Shown here: in pieces, positions 1-7,522 of the stretch
Layout: every line of letters starts with the position of its first letter
Position numbering within the stretch: position 1 is the first letter of the stretch
Assembly (NCBI GenBank): GCA_017643325.1
Contig: JAEPNS010000048.1
Coordinates: 1-14,439 of the forward strand
DNA: 14,439 nucleotides
Source: Alphaproteobacteria bacterium
Lineage (GTDB): Bacteria > Pseudomonadota > Alphaproteobacteria > UBA6615
Direction of reading: 5' to 3'
The notes under the pieces: model-generated
What the model saw: only the letters and a program-made list of their open reading frames with translations
Told to the model about the DNA's origin: nothing
Database searches by the model: none
Translations under genes and position numbers: made by a program

Positions 1-552
1 GCGCCCGTCGGGCAACACCACTTCCAGCCCGAGGGTCAGTTCACGGGTGTTGCCGTAGCGGATGACCCCGGTCCCGCCGGCGTTGGTCGAGAGATTCCCG
101 CCGATCCGGCAGGAGCCCTCGGCGCCGAGGGAAAGCGGGAACAGCCGGTCGTGTTCGTCCGCGACCCGCTGCAGGTCGGCCAGCACGCAGCCCGCATCCA
201 CGGTCATGGTGAAGTTGACCGGGTCCACCGCGCGGATGCCGGTCATGCGCGACAGCGACAGGATGATCTCGCCGCTCGCAACCGCGCCGCCGCACAGGCC
301 CGTGTTACCGCCCTGGGGCACGACCGCGACATCTGCGTCGTGGCAGGCCGCCATCACCCGGGAGACCTCGTCGGTCGAGGCCGGGCGCACCACGCAGGGC
401 GTCACGCCGCGAAACAGGCCGCGCTCCTCGACGAGGTAGGCCTCCATGTCCGAGGGATCGGTGATCATCCCCGCAGGGCCGACGATGGCCTCGATCCGGT
501 CGAGGAAACCGTCCGGCAGGGGCGGGGCCGTGTATTCTTCGATCGCGCTCAT
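1..552 (-). CDS. FAD-linked oxidase / 2-hydroxyacid dehydrogenase (GlcD/DLD type), N-terminal part
   Basis: The frame is open from an ATG at 552 to the left edge, giving the first 184 residues. The product is a PCMH/VAO-type flavoprotein that oxidises a D-2-hydroxyacid such as D-lactate, glycolate or D-2-hydroxyglutarate. Visible signs are the FAD pyrophosphate-binding motif PQGGNTGLCGGA near residues 79-90 and the second FAD-binding stretch GSCRIGGNLSTNAGG near 146-160, followed by IRYGNTRELTLGLEVVLPDG. The substrate-binding C-terminal domain lies outside the window, so the substrate cannot be assigned. An AGGGA sequence sits just upstream of the ATG. The gene starts 53 bases after the Sua5-type gene and is probably cotranscribed with it. 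The protein is probably cytoplasmic or peripheral to the membrane. The family is secure; the exact substrate is not. Confidence 0.88.
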   Translation of the reverse strand, partial: MSAIEEYTAPPLPDGFLDRIEAIVGPAGMITDPSDMEAYLVEERGLFRGVTPCVVRPASTDEVSRVMAACHDADVAVVPQGGNTGLCGGAVASGEIILSLSRMTGIRAVDPVNFTMTVDAGCVLADLQRVADEHDRLFPLSLGAEGSCRIGGNLSTNAGGTGVIRYGNTRELTLGLEVVLPDGR

Positions 553-605
553 GTCCCTGATGTAGACCGCGCGTCCGGCGCGGGCAAGGCGTCAGCCGCG
601 CCCGC

Positions 606-1577
606 TTACCCCCGGCCCTCCGCCGCGCGGCGCAGCCGGTCGTTGATCGCCCGTCCGAGTCCGTCGTCGGGGATCGGGACCACGGCGATGGCCCGGAACG
701 CCGGGTCGTCCAGTTCGTGCAGGGCGGCGAACAGGTTGGCGGCCGCCTCCGTCAGGTCGCCAGAGGGGCTGAGGTTGACGGTCTTCGCCGCGCCGTCCGG
801 CACATCCGGGCCGAATGCCAGCAGCGCCTCGCCGTCTGATATATCAGTGATGTCGAGGCGCAGCGGAAGTGCGGGCGCATAGTGACGCGCGAGCTGCCCG
901 GGCGATCGCGGCGCATCGCCATCGGCGGGTCTTGTCGCATCCTCGATCGGCCCGACGGCGGCCTCGAGTTCCTCCAGGGTCACCGCGCCGTGGCGCAGCA
1001 ACGCCGGGCTGTCGCCGGACAGGTCGAGGACGGTCGACTCCAGCCCCACGTCGCACGGACCGCCGTCGAGGATCAGGTCGACATTCTCCCCGAGGGATTC
1101 CGCCACATGGGCGGCGCGCGTCGGGCTGACCTCGCCGGACGCGTTGGCGCTGGGCGCCGCCACCGGCCCGGCGAAGGTTTCGAGAAGTTTGCGCGCCAGC
1201 GGATGGGCCGGCACCCGCACCGCCACGGTGTCGAGCCCGGCGCTGACCAGCAGCGACAGGCCGCTTTCCGCGCGGCGCGGCAGCACGAGGGTGAGCGGTC
1301 CCGGCCAGAAGCGATCCACGAGCCCGGCGGCGCGGGTGTCGAATTCGACATAAACCTGGGCCTGCGCGGTGTCGGCGAGATGCACGATCAGCGGGTTGAA
1401 CGTCGGCCGGCCCTTGGCTTCGAAAATCCGCGCGACCGCGGTATCGTCGCGCGCGTCCGCGCCGAGGCCGTACACGGTCTCGGTCGGGAAGGCGACGAGC
1501 CCGCCGCCGGCGAGGCAATCGGCGGCGCGCGCGATCGCGTCGTCGGATGCGGGAAGGATGTTGCCCGGTGCGGTCAT
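606..1577 (-). CDS. tsaC: L-threonylcarbamoyladenylate synthase, Sua5 type
   Basis: This 323-residue protein makes threonylcarbamoyl-AMP from threonine, bicarbonate and ATP, the first step of the t6A37 modification of ANN-decoding tRNAs. The YrdC-like domain covers about residues 10-205, with PTETVYGLG (31-39), KGRPTFNPLIVHL (55-67) and APSANASGEVSPT (141-153). The interdomain linker motif PGQLARHYAP (226-235) and a C-terminal Sua5 domain follow, so this is the long Sua5 form and not the short TsaC form. The ATG at 1577 is chosen because the conserved region begins about 10 residues later. A frame extension to 1652 would add 25 residues encoded in the repeat-containing spacer and is less likely. 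No convincing Shine-Dalgarno sequence is seen. The FAD-linked dehydrogenase lies 53 bases downstream in the same direction. Confidence 0.95.
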   Translation of the reverse strand: MTAPGNILPASDDAIARAADCLAGGGLVAFPTETVYGLGADARDDTAVARIFEAKGRPTFNPLIVHLADTAQAQVYVEFDTRAAGLVDRFWPGPLTLVLPRRAESGLSLLVSAGLDTVAVRVPAHPLARKLLETFAGPVAAPSANASGEVSPTRAAHVAESLGENVDLILDGGPCDVGLESTVLDLSGDSPALLRHGAVTLEELEAAVGPIEDATRPADGDAPRSPGQLARHYAPALPLRLDITDISDGEALLAFGPDVPDGAAKTVNLSPSGDLTEAAANLFAALHELDDPAFRAIAVVPIPDDGLGRAINDRLRRAAEGRG

Positions 1578-1624
1578 GGCCGGTGGTATGCCGGAGCGTG
1601 CGGGCGGGGTCCAGCGTGCAAGTC

Positions 1625-1733
1625 CAAGCATCCTTCGAGACGCTCGATTCACTCGCTCCTCAGGATGAGGGCATCGGGAAAACCAACAGCCTTATCCTGA
1701 GGAGGCGCGGAGCGCCGTCTCGAAGGATGCTTG
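1625..1733. repeat. Intergenic palindromic repeat, two inverted copies (CATCCTTCGAGACG type)
   Basis: Outer arms 1625-1642 and 1716-1733 are perfect 18-base inverted repeats (caagcatccttcgagacg). Inner arms 1656-1670 and 1690-1704 also pair, with one G-T mismatch. Read another way, 1629-1670 and the reverse complement of 1690-1729 are two copies of one element of about 40 bases: both begin catccttcgagacg and end in a ctcctcaggat core, with a diverged middle. Elements with this sequence are, from general knowledge, scattered in many alphaproteobacterial genomes. It lies between cysQ (its 3' end) and the Sua5 gene, and the folded RNA could end or stabilise the cysQ transcript. No T-run follows. 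Confidence 0.8.
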
Positions 1734-1745
1734 AGGAAGTCCCGA

Positions 1746-2486
1746 CTACCGCCGCCCGAACGCCACGAAGCCGGGATTCAGGAAATCCTTCTTGCCGTAG
1801 TGGAACGGCGTCCCGTCGATGCAGGTCATCGACCCGCCGGCGGCCAGCACGATGGCGTGGCCCGCCGCCGTGTCCCATTCGCAGGTCGGGCCGAAGCGGG
1901 GGTAGATGTCGGCCATGCCCTCGGCCAGACGCCCGAACTTGAGCGCGCTGCCCTGGCCGATGCGCTCGCGCACGGTCTCGTCGGAGAGATAGTCGTCGAC
2001 CTTGCCGCCGATGGAATGCGACCGGCTGACCAGCACGTCGATCCCGTCGTCGGGAGGGATGCGGCATGAGATATGGCGCTCGCCCGCGTCGCCCTCGACC
2101 AGCGTCGCGCTGCCCGTGCCGGCGCCGGCATACATGAGGTCCAGCGCCGGGGCGTAGAGCACGCCGAAGACCGGGATATCGTTCTCGACGAGCCCGATGT
2201 TGACGGTGAACTCGTCGTTGCGCTTCAGGAATTCCCGGGTGCCGTCGAGGGGGTCGACGAGCCAGAAGCGGTTGCCGATCTCCTTCGGGCTGTTGCCGGC
2301 GGAAAACTCCTCTTCCGAGATCACCGGAATGTCCGGGGTCAGTTCGCGCAGGCCCGGCACGATGACCGCCTCGGCCGCCGTGTCCGCCTCGGTGACCGGC
2401 GAGCCGTCCGCCTTGCGCTCGGCGTCGAAGTCGGTGCGGTACACGGCCATGATGGCCTCGCCCGCCACGCGGGCGAGCTCGCGCAC
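1746..2486 (-). CDS. cysQ: 3'(2'),5'-bisphosphate nucleotidase CysQ
   Basis: This inositol-monophosphatase-fold enzyme removes a phosphate from 3'-phosphoadenosine 5'-phosphate (PAP) to give AMP and so recycles the by-product of sulfate assimilation. It depends on magnesium. Numbered from the GTG at 2486 (246 residues), the metal site is visible as EEE (58-60), WLVDPLDGTREF (75-86) and EWDTAAGHAIVLAAGG (203-218). LKFGRLAEGMADIYPRFGPT (182-201) is typical of CysQ. The start is uncertain. No in-frame ATG precedes the conserved region; the GTG has only a distant GGAG. A strong AGGGGAGA (2520-2527) sits 6-7 bases before an in-frame ATC at 2513, which would add nine residues matching the usual CysQ N-terminus. 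The gene follows the molybdenum hydroxylase gene by about 50 bases on the same strand. Confidence 0.93.
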   Translation of the reverse strand: MRELARVAGEAIMAVYRTDFDAERKADGSPVTEADTAAEAVIVPGLRELTPDIPVISEEEFSAGNSPKEIGNRFWLVDPLDGTREFLKRNDEFTVNIGLVENDIPVFGVLYAPALDLMYAGAGTGSATLVEGDAGERHISCRIPPDDGIDVLVSRSHSIGGKVDDYLSDETVRERIGQGSALKFGRLAEGMADIYPRFGPTCEWDTAAGHAIVLAAGGSMTCIDGTPFHYGKKDFLNPGFVAFGRR

Positions 2487-2535
2487 CGGCGCTATCAGCT
2501 CCGCGGTGTCGATGGGAACTCTCCCCTGTCCGCGC

Positions 2536-4869
2536 CTACTCGGCGGCCATCCGCTGGTTGGCGAGTGCCCAGATCACGTCCGGCGTCGCGGGCATGTCGA
2601 CGTCCACGACCGCGCCGTGGCCGAGCGCCTCGACGATGGCGTTGATCACCGCCGCCGGCGCGCCGATCGCGCCCGCCTCGCCGGTGCCCTTGATCCCCAG
2701 CGGGTTGGTCGTGCAGCGCTCGTTGCGCATGGAGAAGTCGAAGTTCGGCACGTCGTCCGCGCGCGGCATCCGGTAGTCCATGAACGATCCCGTCACGAGC
2801 TGGCCCGAGCTTTCGTCGTAGACCGTGTGCTCGTGCAGCGCCTGGCCCAGGCCCTGGACGACGCCGCCATGCACCTGGCCCTCGATCAGCAGCGGGTTGA
2901 TGATGTCGCCGAAGTCGTCGACCACCGTGTAGCGCTGGACCTCCAGGCCGCCCGTCGTCGGGTCGATCTCGATCTCGCAGATGTGGCAGCCGTTGGGGAA
3001 GGTCGGCGCGTCGGGCTGCTGGGTGGCCTTGGTGTCGAGCCCGGGATCCATGCCCTCCGGCAGGTTCGCCGGGTCGAGCGCCGCCTTCGCGACCTCGAAC
3101 AGCGACATGGACCGGTCCGTGCCGGCCACCCGGAAGGTGCCGTCGGCGAACTCGATGTCGGCCTCCGCGGTCTCCATCATGTGGGCCGCGACCTTCCTGC
3201 CCTTCTCCGCGATCTCCTCGGACGCCTTCGACACGGCGACGCCGCCCACGGTCACCGAGCGCGAGCCGCCGGTCAGCCCCGGCGGGACCACGTCGCTGTC
3301 GCCCTGCACCATCACCATGTTGTCGGTGTCGATGCCGAGCCGGTCGGACATGATCTGCTTGTAGGAGGTGTCGTGGCCCTGCCCGTTGGACATGGTGCCG
3401 ATGTAGAAGGTGATCGTCTCGCTGTCGGGGTCGATGCGCACGTCGGCCACCTCGGGATTGCCGCCGCCGCACTTCTCGACATAGGTCGCCATGCCGATCC
3501 CGCGCAGCATGCCGCGCTTCTCGCTCTCGGCGCGACGCTTCGCGAAGCCGTCCCAGTCGGCCTTCTTCATGCCCTCTTCCATGATCGCGGTGAAGTTGCC
3601 GCTGTCGTAGGTGTCGCCGAGCGACGTGGTGAACGGAAGCTGGTCGGGCTGGATGAAGTTGCGCCGCCGGATCTCGTCGGGCGACAGGCCCAGTTCGCGG
3701 GCGCATTTGTCGACCAGCCGCTCGATGCAGTAGATCGCCTCCGGCCGCCCCGCGCCCCGGTAGGCGTCGGTCGGCACGGTGTTGGTCATCACGCCCTTCA
3801 CGTTCGCCCAGGCCGTCGGGAAGGCGTAGAGGCCGTTGAGCATCGCGGTGCCGGCCTCGGTCGGGATGTAGGTCGCGAAGTGCGAGAGATAGGCGCCGAG
3901 GTTGGCGTAGGTGGTGACCCGCAGGCCGAGGAACCTGCCGTCCTTGTCGCAGGCAACCTCCGCCTTGGTGACATGGTCGCGGCCCTGGATGTCCGACAGG
4001 AAGGCCTCGCTGCGCTCGGACGTCCAGCGCACCGGGCGCTCGAGCTTCTTCGCCGCCCAGACGACCATCGGCTGCTCGGGGTGCGGGAAGATCTTCATGC
4101 CGAAGCCGCCGCCGACATCTCCGGTGATCACGCGCAGCTTGTCCTGGTCCATTTTCAGGATCGCATCGGCCAGCGTGTTGCGCAGGCCGACCGTGCCCTG
4201 CGAGGAGGTGTAGAGGGTCGCCTTGCCGCTGTCGGCGTCGTAGTCGCCGATCGCTGCGCGCGGCTCCCTGGAATTCACGACGACGCGGTTGTTGATGAGT
4301 TCCAGCGTGGTGACATGGTCCGCCTTCGCGAAGGCCGCCTCGGTCGCGTCCCGATCACCCTTGCCCCAGTCGAAACAGGTGTTGTTCGGCATGTGGTCCC
4401 AGAGCTGGGCCGCGCCGTCCTGCGTCGCGCCGAAGGTGTCGGTGGCGGCCGGCAGTTCCTCGATGTCGACCTCGACCAGCTCGGCCGCGTCGCGGGCCTG
4501 GGCCAGCGTCTCGGCGACGATCAGCGCGACCGGCTCGCCGACATGGCGGACCTTGCCCTGGGCGAGCAGCGGCCGGTGGGTCTCGTGCCGGGTGGTGCCG
4601 TCCAGGCTCTCGACCGGGAACATGTTCGGCATGGGCCCGATCCCGTCGGCCTCGACGTCCCCGCCGGTGAGCACGAGCAGCACGCCCGGCGCATCCTTCG
4701 CGGCGGAGGTGTCGATGCCTTTCAGGTTGCCGTGCGCGACGGACGAGCGCAGCACGAAGGCGTGCGCCTCGTTCTCGAGCTGCACGTCGTCTGTGTACTT
4801 GCCGCTGCCGGTGAGCAGGCGCTGATCCTCGATACGCGTGACGGACTGACCGATGCCAAACTGGCCCAT
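2536..4869 (-). CDS. Xanthine dehydrogenase/CO dehydrogenase-family molybdopterin-binding large subunit (form II CoxL-like), orphan
   Basis: This 777-residue protein belongs to the large-subunit family of molybdenum hydroxylases, which bind molybdopterin cytosine dinucleotide and hydroxylate a substrate with water. The N-terminal a/b-hammerhead domain covers about residues 15-150. Cofactor-binding stretches are DVGGGFGMK (251-259), GQGHDTSYKQI (496-506) and GGSRSVTVGG (534-543). The active-site loop reads AYRGAGR (369-375), the form II signature, and not the AYxCSFR loop of true CO dehydrogenase, so CO oxidation is unlikely. The catalytic glutamate is probably Glu731 in KGTGEAGAIG. The length is near normal for the family. 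The start ATG has GAGG about 7 bases upstream. No FAD (medium) or 2Fe-2S (small) subunit gene is next to it: cysQ lies downstream and amrS is divergent upstream. The substrate is unknown. Confidence 0.93.
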   Translation of the reverse strand: MGQFGIGQSVTRIEDQRLLTGSGKYTDDVQLENEAHAFVLRSSVAHGNLKGIDTSAAKDAPGVLLVLTGGDVEADGIGPMPNMFPVESLDGTTRHETHRPLLAQGKVRHVGEPVALIVAETLAQARDAAELVEVDIEELPAATDTFGATQDGAAQLWDHMPNNTCFDWGKGDRDATEAAFAKADHVTTLELINNRVVVNSREPRAAIGDYDADSGKATLYTSSQGTVGLRNTLADAILKMDQDKLRVITGDVGGGFGMKIFPHPEQPMVVWAAKKLERPVRWTSERSEAFLSDIQGRDHVTKAEVACDKDGRFLGLRVTTYANLGAYLSHFATYIPTEAGTAMLNGLYAFPTAWANVKGVMTNTVPTDAYRGAGRPEAIYCIERLVDKCARELGLSPDEIRRRNFIQPDQLPFTTSLGDTYDSGNFTAIMEEGMKKADWDGFAKRRAESEKRGMLRGIGMATYVEKCGGGNPEVADVRIDPDSETITFYIGTMSNGQGHDTSYKQIMSDRLGIDTDNMVMVQGDSDVVPPGLTGGSRSVTVGGVAVSKASEEIAEKGRKVAAHMMETAEADIEFADGTFRVAGTDRSMSLFEVAKAALDPANLPEGMDPGLDTKATQQPDAPTFPNGCHICEIEIDPTTGGLEVQRYTVVDDFGDIINPLLIEGQVHGGVVQGLGQALHEHTVYDESSGQLVTGSFMDYRMPRADDVPNFDFSMRNERCTTNPLGIKGTGEAGAIGAPAAVINAIVEALGHGAVVDVDMPATPDVIWALANQRMAAE

Positions 4870-4898
4870 GGGAACACCCTCGTGGAGGCTGGAGCTGA

Positions 4899-4910
4899 AA
4901 TTCCGGAATT
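4899..4910. promoter_or_regulatory. 12-base perfect palindrome in the divergent promoter region
   Basis: The sequence aattccggaatt is a perfect palindrome. It lies in the 116-base space between the start of the molybdenum hydroxylase gene (minus) and amrS (plus), 29 bases upstream of the hydroxylase ATG. This is where an operator for a dimeric regulator would be expected. No regulator gene lies next to it, and the assignment rests only on symmetry and position. Confidence 0.3.
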
Positions 4911-4985
4911 CGCGGCGGATGATATGCGACCGGGCGGGCGCAAACCAAGCCCCCCGAGCCGCCCGTCTGCTATGTTTTTCCCCAG

Positions 4986-6098
4986 ATGAGCGAGACCGCT
5001 GACACCGAACCGGGCCTCGAAGGCGTTCCCGGCCGCTACTGGCATGCGCTGGACGACGGGCGCATCCAGTGCGACCTGTGTCCGCGCTACTGCAAGCTGA
5101 ACGACGGGCAGCGCGGGCTGTGCTTCGTGCGGGCGAGGGCGGGCGACGAAATCGTGCTTACGACCTACGGGCGCTCGTCGGGCTACTGCATCGACCCGAT
5201 CGAGAAGAAGCCGCTGAACCACTTCCTGCCGGGCACGCCGGTGCTGAGCTTCGGCACGGCGGGCTGCAACCTGACCTGCAAGTTCTGCCAGAACTGGGAC
5301 ATCTCCAAGTCGCGGGAGTTCGACAGGCTGACCGACCGGGCGATGCCCGCGGACATCGCGAGGGCCGCGGCGCGGCATGGCTGCCGCTCGGTCGCCTTCA
5401 CCTACAACGATCCGGTGATCTTCCTCGAATACGCCGTGGACGTGGCCGCCGCCTGCCGCGAGGCCGGCATCCGTACCGTGGCGGTGACCGCCGGCTACAT
5501 CTGCGAGGAGCCGCGCAGGGAATTCTTCCGGGCGATGGATGCCGCGAATGTGGACCTGAAGGGGTTCACCGAGCGGTTCTATCGGGACCTCTCCTCGGCC
5601 TCGCTGGCGAACGTGCTGGAGACGCTGCGGTTCATCCGGCACGAGACAGACTGCTGGCTGGAAATCACAAACCTGATCATCCCGGGCGAGAACGACGATC
5701 CCGAGGAACTCGCGGAGATGACGCGCTGGATCCACGATGAGCTCGGGCCCGACGTGCCGGTACATTTCTCGGCGTTCCATCCCGACTGGAAGATGATGGA
5801 CACCCCCGCCACGCCCTTCGAGACGCTGGCGAACGCGCGGCGGATCGCACTCGAAGCCGGGCTGCGCCACGTCTACACGGGCAACGTCCACGACAAGGGC
5901 CGCCAGAGCACCTACTGCCCCAACTGCGGCACCCGCGTGATCGGGCGCGACTGGTACGAGCTGTCCGAATGGCGCGTGGTGCCCGTCGGCAACGACGGCG
6001 GCGGCTGCGCGAACTGCGGCACGCGCCTGCCGGGGGTGTTCGATGCCAAACCGGGCGACTGGGGCCGAAAGCGGGTGCCGGTGAAGGTGGGTGGTTGA
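4986..6098 (+). CDS. amrS: AmmeMemoRadiSam system radical SAM enzyme
   Basis: This 370-residue radical SAM protein is the enzyme partner of the Memo and AMMECR1 proteins; the reaction is, to my knowledge, not firmly established. The 4Fe-4S/SAM motif is CNLTCKFC (Cys94, Cys98, Cys101), followed by QNWDIS, which is typical of this family and of PflA-like relatives. An N-terminal cysteine group (Cys29, Cys32, Cys36, Cys46) and a C-terminal zinc-ribbon-like pair CPNC (311-314) and CANC (341-344) suggest further metal binding. HFSAFHPDWKM (260-270) is another family stretch. The start is the ATG at 4986; no Shine-Dalgarno sequence precedes it. A five-codon frame at 4972-4989 overlaps it by ATGA. 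It stands alone on the plus strand; its likely partner, a Memo-AMMECR1 fusion, lies 3.9 kb downstream on the other strand. Confidence 0.95.
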   Translation: MSETADTEPGLEGVPGRYWHALDDGRIQCDLCPRYCKLNDGQRGLCFVRARAGDEIVLTTYGRSSGYCIDPIEKKPLNHFLPGTPVLSFGTAGCNLTCKFCQNWDISKSREFDRLTDRAMPADIARAAARHGCRSVAFTYNDPVIFLEYAVDVAAACREAGIRTVAVTAGYICEEPRREFFRAMDAANVDLKGFTERFYRDLSSASLANVLETLRFIRHETDCWLEITNLIIPGENDDPEELAEMTRWIHDELGPDVPVHFSAFHPDWKMMDTPATPFETLANARRIALEAGLRHVYTGNVHDKGRQSTYCPNCGTRVIGRDWYELSEWRVVPVGNDGGGCANCGTRLPGVFDAKPGDWGRKRVPVKVGG

Positions 6099-6112
6099 CG
6101 CCGCCCTCCAAT

Positions 6113-6204
6113 CGTCATGCCTGCGAAAGCAGGCATCCATTAACGCCGATGCCCGACCGGGCAACCGCGTGAGTCAATGGACCCCTGCTTTCGGAGGGGT
6201 GACG
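6113..6204. repeat. Intergenic palindromic repeat, two inverted copies (GCGAAAGC hairpin type)
   Basis: Copy 1 is 6113-6144 and copy 2 is the reverse complement of 6173-6204; 26 of 32 positions agree by eye. Copy 1 folds as a 7-base stem tgcctgc/gcaggca closed by a GAAA tetraloop (6118-6135). Copy 2 changes both bases of two stem pairs together, so the hairpin is kept. It fills the space between the convergent amrS and MHS transporter genes, where it could act as a two-way terminator or transcript stabiliser. Sequences of this kind, which read PAFAGMT when translated, are widespread in proteobacterial intergenic regions. Confidence 0.8.
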
Positions 6205-6217
6205 AGTGTTATTGGCT

Positions 6218-7522
6218 CTACTCCGGCAGTGGCCTGCCGCTGCCCTCGCGCAGCATCAGCGTGAAGACCAGCGACACGGCGGCGCAGGCCATCAGGTACC
6301 AGACGAAACTGAGGTCGTCGTGGGTCCGGTCGAGCAGCCAGGCGGCGACCATCGGGGTGGTGCCGCCGAAGATCGCCATGCTCACGTTGTAGCCGACGCT
6401 CATGGCGCTCACCCGGACCCGGCGCGGGAACATTTCCGACAGGTTCGCCGGACCCGCGCCCAGCAGGAACGCGACCAGCACCGCGAAGGCGACCTGCCCG
6501 GCGAGCACGCGGATGAAGTCCGGCTCGTGCATCAGCCAGATAATCGGGTAGCTCAGGACAAGGAAACTGGCCGCGCCGACGGCGAGCACCGTCTTCCGGC
6601 CGACCCGGTCGGATAGCGCGCCCACGACGGGGATCAGCACAAGCAGCACCACCAGCGCGATCGTGTTGATATCCATCGCCTCGGAGCGCGGCTCCTTCAC
6701 CTGGTCGACGAGCCAGGTCAGCACGTAGACGAAGGCGATGTAGAAGCCGACCGCGTTGATGATCGTGTAGCCGATCATCTTGCCCATGGTCCGCCACTCG
6801 GTGCGGATCGCCTCAAGGGCGGGTGAGACCTCGCCTTCCTTCGCAGGCTCCACGGGCGTATCGGGCAGGTGGCGGCGGATCAGCAGGCCAACCACGCCGA
6901 CCAGGATCCCGAGAAGGAACGGGATCCGCCAGCCCCATTCCATCACCTGGTCCTCGGTCAGGATGTTGGTGATGAGCGCGCTGATGCCCGAGCCCAGCAG
7001 GATGCCGCCGACGGCGCCCACCTGGGTCCAGCTCGCGAAGAAGCCGCGCCGCGCGTCAGGCGCGTGCTCGGCCACAAAGGTGACCGAGCCCGTGTATTCG
7101 CCGCCGACCGACAGGCCCTGCAGCATGCGCATGCCCACGAGTGCGATCGCGGCCGCGATGCCGATGCTGGCGTGGGTCGGCAGCAGGCCGACGATGCCGG
7201 TCGGGATCGCCATCAGCAGGACCGACAGAACCAGCGCCTGACGCCGCCCGATCCGGTCGCCGATGTGGCCGAAGATGAAACCGCCGATCGGCCGCATCAG
7301 GAACCCCGCGGCGAACGCGCCGAACGACGCGATCAGCGAGACCGTCGGGTCGCTCGACGGGAAGAAGAGCTGCCCGATGATCGGGGCGAAGAAGCCGTAG
7401 ACCCCGAAGTCGTACCATTCGAGCACGTTGCCGCTGACGCCTGCCGCGATCACCTTGCGGCGGGTCTCCGGGTCGGCGAAGGCTTCGGCGGCGTCGTTCG
7501 TCACGTCGTTCATGGGGCTCAC
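6218..7522 (-). CDS. MFS transporter, metabolite:H+ symporter (MHS) family, copy 1
   Basis: This polytopic inner-membrane carrier of 434 residues (from the GTG at 7522) or 431 (from the ATG at 7513) has the usual length for 12 membrane helices. The MHS signature is clear: GNVLEWYDFGVYGFFAPIIG (31-50) in helix 1, FLMRPIGGFIFGHIGDRIGRR (74-94) covering the loop 2-3 motif, and GLSVGGEYTGS in helix 4. Family members take up betaine, proline, 2-oxoglutarate, citrate or other organic acids with protons; the substrate here cannot be told from sequence. The GTG start overlaps the stop of the upstream transporter gene as GTGA (7519-7522), which points to translational coupling. It is closely related to that neighbour. 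It is the last gene of the run and ends just before a palindromic repeat. Confidence 0.93.
   Translation of the reverse strand: MSPMNDVTNDAAEAFADPETRRKVIAAGVSGNVLEWYDFGVYGFFAPIIGQLFFPSSDPTVSLIASFGAFAAGFLMRPIGGFIFGHIGDRIGRRQALVLSVLLMAIPTGIVGLLPTHASIGIAAAIALVGMRMLQGLSVGGEYTGSVTFVAEHAPDARRGFFASWTQVGAVGGILLGSGISALITNILTEDQVMEWGWRIPFLLGILVGVVGLLIRRHLPDTPVEPAKEGEVSPALEAIRTEWRTMGKMIGYTIINAVGFYIAFVYVLTWLVDQVKEPRSEAMDINTIALVVLLVLIPVVGALSDRVGRKTVLAVGAASFLVLSYPIIWLMHEPDFIRVLAGQVAFAVLVAFLLGAGPANLSEMFPRRVRVSAMSVGYNVSMAIFGGTTPMVAAWLLDRTHDDLSFVWYLMACAAVSLVFTLMLREGSGRPLPE

Noticed and set aside
1578..1652. N-terminal extension of the Sua5 protein
   Set aside because: The added 25 residues come from repeat-rich spacer, and the family homology starts after the ATG at 1577.
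2536..4869. True aerobic CO dehydrogenase (CoxL form I)
   Set aside because: The active-site loop is AYRGAGR, not AYxCSFR, and CoxM and CoxS genes are absent nearby.
2197..4989. 930-codon open frame on the plus strand
   Set aside because: It lies opposite the molybdenum hydroxylase and cysQ genes, reads as Arg/His/Val/Asp-rich low-information protein and has no recognisable domain; it is an antisense shadow of high-GC coding sequence.
4722..6164. 480-codon open frame on the minus strand covering amrS
   Set aside because: amrS on the plus strand has all radical SAM and cysteine motifs; the reverse frame shows none and crosses the intergenic repeat.
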